From Paramecium sonneborni (taxonomy: Eukaryota > Ciliophora > Oligohymenophorea > Peniculida > Parameciidae), in NCBI GenBank assembly GCA_905182985.1, contig CAJJDN010000002.1:772628-836627 (forward strand): 64,000 bases of DNA. The letters are read 5' to 3'. This document shows positions 52,533 to 63,382 of the stretch, one piece after another. Position 1 is the first letter of the stretch, and the number at the start of each line of letters is the position of its first letter. A program made the position numbers and the translations under genes. The notes beneath the pieces are model-generated. The model did not search any database and was not told the DNA's origin. It worked only from the letters and a program-made list of their open reading frames with translations.

Positions 52533-54240
52533 ATGATAGAGACAGTGACGATGAATGTAAATTTAATAAAAAATATAATCTTAGTTTCTGACAGCAATTC
52601 AATTGAAGGATTAAATTATAGACCATAAACAGCTCCTCCAAGTCCCATTACAGAACTTGAAGAATTCAAAAGGTTTTCATCCATTCATATTATAGGTAAC
52701 GAGAATTTTTTATATTGGAAAAAGCTTAACATTACTAAAATTTATTAATTTAAAGAGATTTTCATAAATATGATCTAGATAACCCTGAAGGTTAACGAAA
52801 TTGTAAAAAGTACTTAAAAACATTAGAGGAAATGTGTATAGTATTTACATACTTAAATATTCTTTATAGATTTATTAAGTGAAAACTTTATCAAGAGATT
52901 ATAGAAATATTTTTTCAAAGGCTTACAAAATTTTGTATAAAGAGGATAGATTGTGCTATCTTACTGAAATATTAGATAGTGCATAAGAAGGTTTTTTTTA
53001 AAATTAATTAATAGGTTTTCCTTACTTATGGGTCAATTCTGAGAAATTTGTTTTTTCACCAGATGTATTGTCTTAAGGATCTAAATTAATTGAACTATTT
53101 TATAAAGTTTAACATGTTATTAGACTTTCATATTCTAGAACACTTAAAGAAAGTCCGGAATTCTAATCAAAACAATTAAAATAAGATATTGCAAAGATAT
53201 TGGAAGATTTTGATTAAATTTGGGTAGATTTTGAAAAAGTAAATATATAAAAAAAAATTTTAGCTTTACGTTAAAGAATTGATGGAAATTGAAGCAAAAG
53301 CAAGAAGATTTATTCTCTTGGCTATTGAGATTGATAAAGAGATGACATCAATTGAAATTAGAGAGAAATTAAGAGGAAAAATACTTGTTACTAGTGAAAA
53401 CTATATATAAAAAAAAGGACAAGTAATTTTATCATTTAAAATATTAGTTTTGTAAAGTTATTGCATAAATCAATTCTGTTGCAAATGTTGAAGGTAAGGG
53501 TAGGGATGATTTAGGTATAAACATTCTTTTAGAAGCTGAAGGAATAACAAGAAGAGTAACAAAAGAACAATCAAGTGCTGTTCGTAATTTAGCTGATAGT
53601 ATCAAAACAAAGTAAATTTATACTTCAAATTAGTTTCTAAAAATTTCGAGAATAAATGAGGAAATATGAAGGTAATATTGAAATGGTAGACCCATAATTG
53701 AAAAATAATTAAGAACTTGCGGATTTATTAGTGGAATATGAGTCTTAATGGGAAAAGGGACTGTATTATTTATTAAATCCTACTAAATGTTAATAATTGA
53801 TGTACTTTTCACATATAATTGAAACTACTGCAGAAAAATATAAATAATTTTAAGAATAATTAGAATGCAGAGACTGTGATATATTTGTTACGATACCTTG
53901 CTTGATAGCTTTAAAATATTTGGAAAATGAAGATAGAAATATTTGTACTTATTTCTTGCCTACACTAAAAGAGGAAACTTCGAAATTATTTTAATAATAT
54001 GCTTAATTAAAAAATGAATTTTTAGAATGGAGAAACTTACATATCAAATAATATGAATACTATAATATTCTTGAAAAATAACTATTAGGTATACCTTTAA
54101 ATGAAAAGGAACAAATTGCTCTATAAAATTTTAAATTAAATAATATAATGTAAAAAATTCGATAAATGTCTATTGAATTATAAAGATACAATGCAATAGA
54201 ATGGAATTACTTCATTGATGCAGCTATCAACAATAATTGA
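52533..54240 (+). CDS. Hypothetical globular protein, multi-exon
   Basis: ATG 52533, TGA 54238-54240. Clear introns occur before IYQVKTLSRDYRN (29 nt, near 52840-52870), before LYVKELMEIEAKAR (25 nt, near 53250), before FCKVIAQINSVANVEGKG (25 nt) and before FQKFREQMRKYEGNIE (22 nt, near 53620); a further one near 52690-52760 is unresolved. The product is about 480 residues, mostly helical, with conserved-looking blocks (GFPYLWVNSEKFVFSPDVLS, QWEKGLYYLLNPTKCQQLMY, CDIFVTIPCLIALKYLE). The early segment TAPPSPITELEEFKRF may be a docking region. No family recognised. Confidence 0.6.
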
Positions 54241-54424
54241 AAATTTTTAAATTTATATATTTAATTATATTAAGTACAAACACTTTCTTATTTTTACCAT
54301 TTTAACTCTAAACTATGAAAAAATAGATTTTAAAATACCTTAACAAAAAATTAATTATAATTTAAAGTTTTGGCTTTTAAATAAATTTTATTTTTAAATT
54401 TAATTATAACAAATAAATTTATTC

Positions 54425-56526
54425 ATGATTTAAATTCCAAATGCTAAGTATCACTAATCACAAATAAAATTTGCTGAAAGCTAGATCACAAATCTAGATA
54501 AAAATATCATAAAAGTCTTACAACTATTCTCAATTATTGGATAGTTGGAAATGGATATAGAAAATATTAGTAATATTTAAAATTAAAGAAAGGACTTGAA
54601 TTATCAGAAAACTCTCATTTTTATCCTGAAGCCTTATTTTAATATTTAAAGTTATATCTGTAACCAATAAAACAAGAATCTTTAAATGAATATTCATAAT
54701 TTTTTAATTTTACTGTACATATGAAATGATAAATAGGACCTATAAAATTAAGCTCCTTTAGTAATAAACATTATAAATAGTGCTAAAGATGGAATTATTA
54801 AATTTGAAAATATTATAGCATTTTGTAAAGATAATTATTAAATTTCTCCTAATTTGGAGAGTTTGAAGGCAATAGAAAGAATATTTCATATAAATTAATT
54901 TGGCTTTTAAAAAGATAATATTTTAGACACATTTAATGATGAATATCCTTTGCCTTAAGATATAATTCCTATTTCATAAATTCCAATTAATTAAATTTAA
55001 GGTACATCTAAAGTACCATTATAAAAAAAAGAAAGTATTTAAAAAGTGAATTCTGGAGAAGGATTTAATTATACTACATTTATAAAAATGTTACTTTCTA
55101 AATCTATACCTTAAGCAAGTTAAAAGGCATCCAAAAGGAAATTAATATATGAAACTAGTTAAAGTTAGAATATAGATAAAATAATTTTGAATTTGTTTTT
55201 TAATCTTCTTTAAAATGAAATAGCATTGATTGAAAAATCTGAATAAATTCGATTATCATTAAATACAGATCATTCATATAATCATGTTGCTATGTTTAAT
55301 ATTTTTGATGCATAAGGAAATGGTGACATTGAATATCGATTTATTGAATAATTGATGAATAAAGCATAAATTCCATTCAAACCATTTCATTTTAAATCTT
55401 TAATAAGAAGAGCAAATATTTTAGCTAAAAATACATAAATATCTGAATCTTTGAATTTTGAAGGTTATCGATTAATAGCTACGGTCTAATGTCCTTATTT
55501 CAAGATACCAAAGTAAAATGATGAAGAAATTTAACCCTAAAATTAATATTCAAGAATATTAGGAACAGAAATTAATGGATAAAGCTCTTCTTAATTATCT
55601 ATTTCTAGAATTCCTGATAAAATTCGAAATAATTCTTAAAATTTTAGATCAACCCCTGCAGTACCTTCATATCACAGTAGCAGTCCATATGTAAATGAGA
55701 CCTTAAAAAAGTAAAGTAAAATAGAAAATAATAATTAGAATTAGTCAGATGCAATATATTAAGATAATGTATGAATTATTATTTTATTTAGATTGTTTAT
55801 GGAACAAAAAGGGAATGGGATTAATTATAACATTCATTATAGAATAATAATTTAATAGAATCTAAATCTTTGAGATCATAAATTTTAAGAATTTAAACTC
55901 CTGATATTTAAATGAATAATTTTAAATCAAATAGTCGAAATAATACTCCAAGAGAAAATAAGAGTTAAATCTAAATAATTTAATAATAAGCCTTAGTAGA
56001 AAATGTAGACATAAAAAGGGATATAGAATTATCTAAATAATTATAATATGCTATGGGAGCAAATACAAAAGGATTATATTCAAATAATGTTAAAATAGAA
56101 AGAGATAACAAAATTAAGGAAGATCTTCATTCATTTTATAATCAAGCACCATGGTATCAAAATGATAATAAAATATCGAAAAATATTAATATAATTAAAT
56201 TATAGCAAGAATAAATTTAGAAAGCTTCAGGACTAAAACAATATATTAATCATTAAAATTAATAATTAAATGTTTAGAATATTAATTAATAAAATGATAT
56301 AGACAATTTTAATTAATAACCAAATTCTGATTAGCAATAACAGTTATCAAGAATTTAATCTAATTAAAATCAATCAAATATTCAATAATTAAATAAATTA
56401 TCACCAGTATCCCCAAGAATTTTTTCTACTCAAAAATTTAACCCTTTAATTGGTAATGATAACTAATAAATCATCATGGATTATAATCATGATATTCCAA
56501 AGAGGATATTTGATCAATAAAATTGA
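54425..56526 (+). CDS. EF-hand-like, Gln/Asn-rich protein
   Basis: ATG 54425, TGA 56524-56526, about 680 residues. Introns include a 22-nt one near 54715-54736 (before DLQNQAPLVINI) and a 23-nt one near 55769-55791; one near 54540-54600 is unresolved. Paired-helix segments IINSAKDGIIKFENIIAFCK and FNIFDAQGNGDIEYRFIEQL resemble EF-hands. The second loop has D, Q, N and G at positions 1, 3, 5 and 6 and Ile at 8, but lacks the final Glu, so calcium binding is doubtful. The C-terminal half is disordered and Gln/Asn/Ser-rich. Function unknown. Confidence 0.6.
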
Positions 56527-56656
56527 TTATATATTATGTAATTATTATATTAATTCAAGATTGATTTGATAATCATATATAATATACCTTTTAGAGATTA
56601 TATTGATCTTGATCTTGATATTAATTATTTTTTAATTAATTTTTTAGCGAAAAATA

Positions 56657-56875
56657 ATGGTATTATATTGAATAATAAATTAGGATAATGAAGATGAATT
56701 AGAAAAACAAGCAAGATTAATGGCAGAGAAATATAAAGATGGACCTAAAAAGAAGGGAGCTTTGGTGAAGAAAACTTAAGAAGTATCTCTTTTAAATAAA
56801 TTATTTTAGAGAACTTAATTTGATTCAGCAACACATGAAATGTAAAAATAGGCTTAATAACATCCTCCTAAATGA
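56657..56875 (+). CDS. Endosulfine/ARPP19-like small protein
   Basis: The initiator ATG (56657-56659) is followed at once by a 24-nt intron (56660-56683). The product is only about 64 residues: acidic start DNEDELEKQARLMAEKYKDG, a Lys-rich GPKKKGALVKK, then NKLFQRTQFDSATHEMQKQA. ENSA/ARPP19/Igo proteins share the A-x-L-x-x-K-Y...G...L-x-K-R...F-D-S-G-D-Y arrangement, where the Ser is phosphorylated by Greatwall/Rim15 to inhibit PP2A-B55. Here F-D-S is kept (Ser codon 56825-56827) but G-D-Y is A-T-H. Assignment is by pattern only and moderately secure. Confidence 0.5.
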
Positions 56876-57139
56876 TAATTTGATTATTATTAAAATATAA
56901 TCTAATAAAATAACTCACTTATTGTTTAAGTTTGTCTCATCTACAAGAATCCAAAAAATTTTTCTTATTTATAGCTATCTTAATGTTCTTTTCAGTTAAA
57001 TTGTTTGATTATTACTTTAATAAGTAAATGCTTATTAAATATGATATTTTAATTGATTAGATATTATATATAGATATTCAAAATCAGTTATTATTAATAG
57101 GATAAGACAAAGCATAAAAATAAATTAAAAATAGTATTT
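56876..57139. other. Intergenic, nothing recognised
   Basis: A/T-rich spacer between two rightward genes, with no supported feature. Confidence 0.45.
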
Positions 57140-58039
57140 ATGAAAGCCAAAATTTTTTTAGGAGAATATGCTTATTTATATAGAGGAAATATTGATTTAA
57201 GAGAATTGAATGAATATATCAAGACTTTAACAAGCAAAGCATTTTTAATTAAATGGAAGGATCATGAAAATGATTTAATCACAATATCAAAAAAGTCAGA
57301 TTTAGAATATTTTTATAAATAATGGGCTCAAAATTTGACTATTAGTAATTAATCATTTCGATTATATGTTTTCGAAATGCCTCATATGATATAAAATGCT
57401 TAAATTGGATAATTTTAATCATCAACTCAAATTTATTCTAAAATGCTGAGTCCTTCTTAGAAATAATCATGTATCAAGTTTTAATAGGGAATTAATTAGT
57501 TTACATTTGGATTTTAAAAATATGAAACAACTAAAAGTTAAGAATATCAGAAAGAGCAACCCTCATAACCAATAAATCTACAGTCTATATAAGAAGTTTC
57601 AGGTTCATCCAAAAATATTAGTAATTAAAATTTAGATAAAACACAAAACATTAGTCAATAAACAAATCAAGATATTAAAAAATAGAGACTTGCAATAGAT
57701 TTTAATGATATTTAGGGTTATGATTTATCCACCTAAATAAATATGGATATGAAACAAAGTATAAATGCAAAAGATTATATTGAAATTAAAAAGCCAAATG
57801 ATGATGATTATGATGATGATAACAATGATAATGATGATGAATTCAATAATGAAAATAATTTTATTGATGCCAATAATCTTTATTGTGATTATTGTTCTGA
57901 TAAAATACAAAAAATTGACCAATTTACAGCAATTTATGCTTGTCTAGTTTGTGAAGATTTTCAGGTGTGTAAAATTTGTTTCGATTAATATTTAGAATAA
58001 GTGCATATGCATAAATTATAAGAATAATTTCTTCAATGA
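57140..58039 (+). CDS. PB1-ZZ protein resembling p62/NBR1 autophagy receptors
   Basis: Intronless, ATG 57140 to TGA 58037-58039, 299 residues. Residues 1-80 look like a PB1 domain: MKAKIFLGEY, YRGNIDLRELNEYIKTL, LIKWKDHENDLITISKKSD (acidic OPCA-like patch) and FRLYVFEMP. After a Gln/Ser-rich linker and an Asp/Asn-rich acidic run (about 57797-57855) comes a ZZ-type zinc finger near residues 245-295: LYCDYCSDKIQKI, YACLVCEDFQVCKICF, ending in HMHKLQEQ. PB1 plus ZZ is the core of p62/SQSTM1 and NBR1, which polymerise and select cargo for autophagy. No UBA domain is seen and a LIR motif is not obvious, so the role is inferred. Confidence 0.75.
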
Positions 58040-58084
58040 TAAATTTTGTGATTTTGTTATAAAATCCATTTAATATTTATAAAA

Positions 58085-58501
58085 TCATCTATTTGACCAA
58101 GGGGAAATCAAAGAAACATCATTTTTTGAATTATTTTAGCTTCTTAATTCTAATTTTTATTCAAAAAACATTTTTGTTTTATCAAAGTTCAAACTTTATA
58201 GATTAAGTTTTGGAACACTCTTTGCTGATCGAGCAGTTGATACTCTTGATTTTTCATAGCTTTTTAAAGGTCTTTGATACTACAACTAATTTGATAATGA
58301 AACAGTAATTATAGAAGGTATATGAATAGTTTGTTTTGGACTTAAAAATGTATAATTAGATTTATTAGAGATTTTTCTTGGAGTGAAACATATTTTCTTT
58401 TATCTTTATTATAAATATTGTTTGGCTTTTAAGATAATATCTGAATCCAATTTCGAAGGAGGCTTAAAATTTGGAAATAGCTTTTCATATTAAGATTTCA
58501 T
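58085..58501 (-). CDS. Small basic Ser-rich unknown protein
   Basis: Intronless, ATG 58499-58501 to TGA 58085-58087, 138 codons. Composition is Lys/Ser/Pro/Gln with motifs such as KPPSKLDSD, FTPRKISNKS and SRVSTARSAKSVPKL, suggestive of a disordered, phosphorylated protein. No family recognised. Confidence 0.55.
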
Positions 58502-58832
58502 AAATATTAATATATATATTTTCAAATGACTGTGTATCATCTCAAAACCTTTTTTAGCATTATATTTTTAACTTTTTTTGTTAAAAGTCTGTTATATTGT
58601 AATAAATTTACATATTTAATGAATTAATTGATGGACAGTATTTAAGATTTAGAAAGCTTGATGTATAATTATATACTAATATCAAAGTGGTCATGATTTT
58701 AATGCTATCTGTTTTAATAAATAATTGATAAACATCGATTTTTCAGGTTTTGATACATTAAATAAAGAATGCTAATTAGAGTTTATAGGATAAAGATTCA
58801 ATATATGGAGACTTTTTTTTAAGTAATTAAGA
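58502..58832. other. Intergenic between divergent genes
   Basis: No gene seen; the left boundary of duplication 5 (58722) falls in it. Confidence 0.45.
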
Positions 58833-59468
58833 ATGAATAGCTTAGATATTCAAAAAAAAGATTCATTTTCTTAAAAAATAAAAAAGCTAACTAATTTCAG
58901 GGAAATTTATAAAGAATTTGAAAATAAGTATTTGACAACTTTCAATAAAACAACTCAATTTAAAACTGAAGAATTAACTAAAAAGGGACCATTAGGAGGT
59001 CTTCTTGGAGGTCAATTAGAAGGCGGAAAATAAAAACAATAGAATTCAAATGCAATTCATAATAAATAAGAGATGAAATGGTATGAATGAGATTGCAGCT
59101 TCATTAATATTTATTTTTATTAAGAATTATACAAAGAAAAAGTAGAAAAATAAGAAGAAGTAATATACAATAAAATTATTAGGCATCTGAAGAGGAGAAT
59201 TAATATTTTATAATTTAATTTTTGGAAATTTGCTGAACTTGATATTTATACTTTATTTACTGCCTTAATGAATGATGCTAACCATATAGAAATTAATATA
59301 TAGACGTACTAGAGTATTTTTTGTAGATTGTATAGCTATTGCCATGATAATTAACTTAAAAAATTAATGTAAGATAATAAAAATAGTAATTTAGTAATGG
59401 GATACTCATTTCTTTAAGAAGATAGTGGAATTATAAGAAAAATGGCAGGTTTATTTTAAAAATGGTGA
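58833..59468 (+). CDS. Unknown protein (left copy of an assembly-duplicated gene)
   Basis: ATG 58833 to TGA 59466-59468, with a probable 18-nt intron just after MKW/C (GTATGA...GCAG, near 59080-59097), about 205 residues. Features: a Lys/Gln-rich head, a Gly-rich turn KGPLGGLLGGQLEGG, then a helical C-terminal domain (FWKFAELDIYTLFTALMNDA, FCRLYSYCHDNQLKK). No family recognised. An identical gene at 60035-60670 comes from the unmerged overlap; count it once. Confidence 0.6.
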
Positions 59469-59715
59469 ACAATAATTATATTAATTAAATATTTGTTAAA
59501 GTTTGAACCAACTATTTTGATTTTTCATAATAAAAAATATGTTTGTGTTGTTATATTAGCAATTCAAAATTGAATAATATTGAGAGTATGCCTCGAATTT
59601 CAATATATAGAAAATCATTTAAATGAAATAAATGCATTATTTTGAGAATAGAGAATACTAAATTGGTTGATATATAATAATTCAAATCATTTTTTTAGTA
59701 AAATCCTCATTTTGC

Positions 59716-59922
59716 TCAGATCGCTTTACAGTTCTTCTTAGTTTATACATTAAGTAAATTCTCCTATTTATAAAATAATTAGAAACCATTTTTTTTTAAT
59801 AATTCTTCTAAGAAAGTATTTTTTTTCAACCATGGTTCATAGACCTATTATATACTTGTTTCTTCAAAAGAGGTTTTTTTAATAGAAGAATGTACATATT
59901 CTGGATCTTAATCAGATTAATC
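59716..59922 (-). pseudogene. Truncated duplicate of the PHD gene 3' end
   Basis: Same sequence as 60918-61124, the last codons of the PHD-finger gene, cut by the N at 59923. Assembly duplicate. Confidence 0.85.
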
Positions 59923-59923
59923 N

Positions 59924-61124
59924 TAATTGATAAACATCGATTTTTCAGGTTTTGATACATTAAATAAAGAATGCTAATTAGAGTTTATAGGATAAAGATT
60001 CAATATATGGAGACTTTTTTTTAAGTAATTAAGAATGAATAGCTTAGATATTCAAAAAAAAGATTCATTTTCTTAAAAAATAAAAAAGCTAACTAATTTC
60101 AGGGAAATTTATAAAGAATTTGAAAATAAGTATTTGACAACTTTCAATAAAACAACTCAATTTAAAACTGAAGAATTAACTAAAAAGGGACCATTAGGAG
60201 GTCTTCTTGGAGGTCAATTAGAAGGCGGAAAATAAAAACAATAGAATTCAAATGCAATTCATAATAAATAAGAGATGAAATGGTATGAATGAGATTGCAG
60301 CTTCATTAATATTTATTTTTATTAAGAATTATACAAAGAAAAAGTAGAAAAATAAGAAGAAGTAATATACAATAAAATTATTAGGCATCTGAAGAGGAGA
60401 ATTAATATTTTATAATTTAATTTTTGGAAATTTGCTGAACTTGATATTTATACTTTATTTACTGCCTTAATGAATGATGCTAACCATATAGAAATTAATA
60501 TATAGACGTACTAGAGTATTTTTTGTAGATTGTATAGCTATTGCCATGATAATTAACTTAAAAAATTAATGTAAGATAATAAAAATAGTAATTTAGTAAT
60601 GGGATACTCATTTCTTTAAGAAGATAGTGGAATTATAAGAAAAATGGCAGGTTTATTTTAAAAATGGTGAACAATAATTATATTAATTAAATATTTGTTA
60701 AAGTTTGAACCAACTATTTTGATTTTTCATAATAAAAAATATGTTTGTGTTGTTATATTAGCAATTCAAAATTGAATAATATTGAGAGTATGCCTCGAAT
60801 TTCAATATATAGAAAATCATTTAAATGAAATAAATGCATTATTTTGAGAATAGAGAATACTAAATTGGTTGATATATAATAATTCAAATCATTTTTTTAG
60901 TAAAATCCTCATTTTGCTCAGATCGCTTTACAGTTCTTCTTAGTTTATACATTAAGTAAATTCTCCTATTTATAAAATAATTAGAAACCATTTTTTTTTA
61001 ATAATTCTTCTAAGAAAGTATTTTTTTTCAACCATGGTTCATAGACCTATTATATACTTGTTTCTTCAAAAGAGGTTTTTTTAATAGAAGAATGTACATA
61101 TTCTGGATCTTAATCAGATTAATC
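59924..61124. repeat. Direct duplication 5, right copy (1201 bp)
   Basis: Second copy of 58722-59922, continuous with the rest of the PHD gene at 61125. Confidence 0.9.
60035..60670 (+). CDS. Unknown protein (right copy of an assembly-duplicated gene)
   Basis: Base-for-base counterpart of 58833-59468 in the right duplication copy; the flanking sequence shows this copy is continuous with the downstream PHD gene. See the left copy for the description. Confidence 0.6.
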
Positions 61125-61541
61125 TGCTTAATCTTAATTTATGAATGATTTAGTAAGCTGTGACGATTTTTTCTTTTTATCTTTCTCAATCCTACACCAG
61201 GGACATTTATATTTGAAACTTTTATGTTGTAATTATGATTCTATGTCAGATACTTCACAATCAATGTGCGTCTAATAATATCTTGATAATTATTATACCC
61301 ATTTTCCACAACGTTGATTGTCGCATTAAACCCACTTTTTACCATCAAGGAAATTTTATTCATCATCTTTATACACTTAAGCACAAAAGTAGCAACACTT
61401 TCTTCTCTTATAAAGTTCATAGCAAGTATGGCATAATAAGATTGTTGAATCAGAAAATTTGGCTACTTATAAATCAAAAGAACTGGGGCAGTATTAATTG
61501 AAACATTATCTAACAGGCGGATACTCACCACTTGTTGACAT
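60918..61541 (-). CDS. PHD-type zinc-finger protein
   Basis: ATG 61539-61541, one 27-nt intron at 61272-61298, TGA 60918-60920, about 198 residues. An N-terminal Cys cluster (CFNQYC, LCHTCYELYKRRKCCYFC) precedes WVQCDNQRCGKWTHIDCE, the C-x4-C-x2-W-x-H-x2-C core of a PHD finger, closed by YKCPWCR. The intron falls exactly between W and T-H. PHD fingers read histone tails, so a chromatin role is inferred. The C-terminal part is acidic then basic with no recognised domain. Confidence 0.8.
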
Positions 61542-61689
61542 TATTTCAATTTTTTTATAATATTTATTATTTACTACTCCCATATATATTATTTATTCGT
61601 AAACAAATTATAATCTTTTTGAGTATAAAAAAACCAATAAAAAACATATTTATTCTGTTTCTATGAATAAAAATATTTCTAATTAATGA

Positions 61690-62381
61690 ATGTTAATTTG
61701 TAATCTCAACTTTTTTATTATAATTATTAAAAATTGAAAATACATACAAACTAAGCCTACTGCATTAAATGCAACAATGACTATAAATTTTACAGGTTAA
61801 TTATCAAACTAAGATAGAGTTTTTTAATTTTTCATTAAAACCTCATACCTATCTGAATCTGAAAGCTTTTCAATATTAAAGAATTTTTTTATTGCATAGT
61901 AACGACCATTTGCTTAAAATACTATTCTAATAAGCAAAGCTAATGCCTAATTTATAAATTTAATACTAAAGTTAAGATGATAAATATGCTTAAGTGACAG
62001 CTATATTACTCTATTTAAGGGCTTATTATAATTTAACTCTATTTAGATAATAAATTTCAGACTCCTCATCATTCATACTTATAACCATCACAATTTATTT
62101 TTGTTTGCATCTTACATCTTGAAATATTCAATCGTCGTTATTGTGACTATGAATAAAAATATTCAGAAAGAAATTACAGATGAATTTTATCTCAGTGATA
62201 TACTTCCAAATATTACTCATGTTTGAAAATGCTGTTTTATTAAGGATATCGAACAAAATTGAATTTTGAAACTATAATCATCAAAATATTTTTATACTCC
62301 TCACTTATATATTGGAGCAAGAAATCCTAATTCAGATGCAATAGGCAATATAAAACTCATAAAAATAATTATTATAATCAT
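61690..62381 (-). CDS. Probable signal-peptide membrane protein, gene model broken
   Basis: Starts at ATG 62379-62381 with a signal-like sequence (MIIIIIFMSFILPIASELGF), followed by polar segments with Cys (SRCKMQTKINCDGYKYE), then two hydrophobic helices (LALALLIRIVF and FIVIVAFNAVGLVCMYF) separated by a charged loop (FFNIEKLSDSDRYEVLMKNQ). Several frame changes (near 62290, 62210, 62070 and 61965) are not all explained by clean introns, so the gene may be damaged or mis-sequenced. The last frame stays open into the PHD gene downstream. Part of it is repeated after the N at 63382. Confidence 0.45.
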
Positions 62382-62521
62382 TCTGAAGTTTTATTCAAAA
62401 CAATTTTTGGCAGAATTATTGGAGGAACCCCTAAATAGATAGAAATAATAATATACTTATTTAAGTTGGCATATAAACATCTTGTGATAGGGTTTTATCA
62501 GAAGAAAACATTTTTTTTGTT

Positions 62522-63082
62522 ATGGAACCTAGAGTACTTTTAGGTTTATTATCGGATTCAGTTACAAGTAATTTATTCATAGATTTGAGTGGTGGCAATT
62601 TGATTTAAGTTTAATTATTCTTAGAGACACTATTAGTTCTTTAAGAATTAAATTATTAGTTTAATTATGATTTAGTAATTGCTAAAAGTTGTTTTTTGCC
62701 ATAGTAATATTTTAAAGATTACAAATTACTAGGATCATTAATAATATTTCTTGAAATATTTTATGAGACAATATTATCTTTGATATATATTTATTTAGCT
62801 TACCATGTTTCTAATATTGATTTTAAATTGATCTATTCAGTTGATCGACTCTTCTTGTTCTTGCTTTTATTGGGTAAAGTTTCATTAATTGAGACAAGTT
62901 ACGAGGGTTCATCATATTAAATATTTGAAATCAATTTAGGATTTTATGATAAATAGATTTTCTAGTTTTTTTTAAATACTTAAATGATTGTTAACAATTC
63001 ATTAAAGTCTTATTTATTCTTTTTCGGACTTCTAAAAGTAGATGAAACATTTATCATTTAATTTATTATAATAAAATCTTGA
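62522..63082 (+). CDS. Unknown protein with hydrophobic helices
   Basis: Intronless, ATG 62522 to TGA 63080-63082, 186 codons. N-terminus MEPRVLLGLLSDSVTSN, then FLETLLVLQELNYQFNYDLV and two hydrophobic stretches (LLGSLIIFLEIFYETILSLI and RLFLFLLLLGKVSLI). No family recognised. Its TGA directly abuts the ATG of the next gene, which is suspicious for one of the two models. Confidence 0.5.
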
Positions 63083-63381
63083 ATGAAAAAAGTGTTAACG
63101 CTGGTATTATCAATTTTAATATAAATAGGATGGAGCAAACTTATAATTAAATGATTTGAAGGAGATCTTAAAGGGAGATTTAGATATTGTAGTTGAAATA
63201 TAGGATCATGTTAAAAACGTATTGGTTTGAGTGATAAATTAGCATATACTATAATCTAGAAATACAGTAGATATGATAGTGTAAAAGAAAATACCAATAT
63301 ATGGGATAAGTACAGGATTTGGTAAATTTAAAGAAGTATTTAAAATATATATAACGAGATTTATATTCCTCACTAAGAGAT
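63083..63381 (+). CDS. Aromatic amino-acid ammonia-lyase (HAL/PAL family), 5' part
   Basis: ATG 63083; introns 63104-63128 and 63219-63242. The reading frame gives LDGANLQLNDLKEILKGD, then SRNTVDMIVQKKIPIYGIST followed by GFGKF. The L-D-G...L-x-x-x-D start and the Y-G-x-x-T-G-F-G motif (active-site Tyr) are hallmarks of histidine/phenylalanine ammonia-lyases, which deaminate the amino acid through an MIO cofactor. The gene is cut by the N at 63382; the MIO-forming Ala-Ser-Gly would lie beyond the window. Substrate cannot be told from this part. Confidence 0.75.
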
Positions 63382-63382
63382 N

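Larger units (their letters stand above)
58722..59922. repeat. Direct duplication 5, left copy (1201 bp)
   Basis: Identical by eye to 59924-61124, offset 1202, separated by the N at 59923. Contains one complete small gene and the 3' end of the PHD gene. Confidence 0.9.
61959..63381. repeat. Direct duplication 6, left copy (1423 bp)
   Basis: Its first 618 bp are identical by eye to 63383-64000, offset 1424, with the N at 63382 between. The right copy is cut by the window end, so the full overlap is inferred from the position of the N. Confidence 0.85.

Noticed and set aside
57725..57922. Minus-strand and alternate-frame ORFs over the Asp-rich region
   Set aside because: Shadows of the GAT/AAT repeats encoding the acidic linker of the PB1-ZZ protein.
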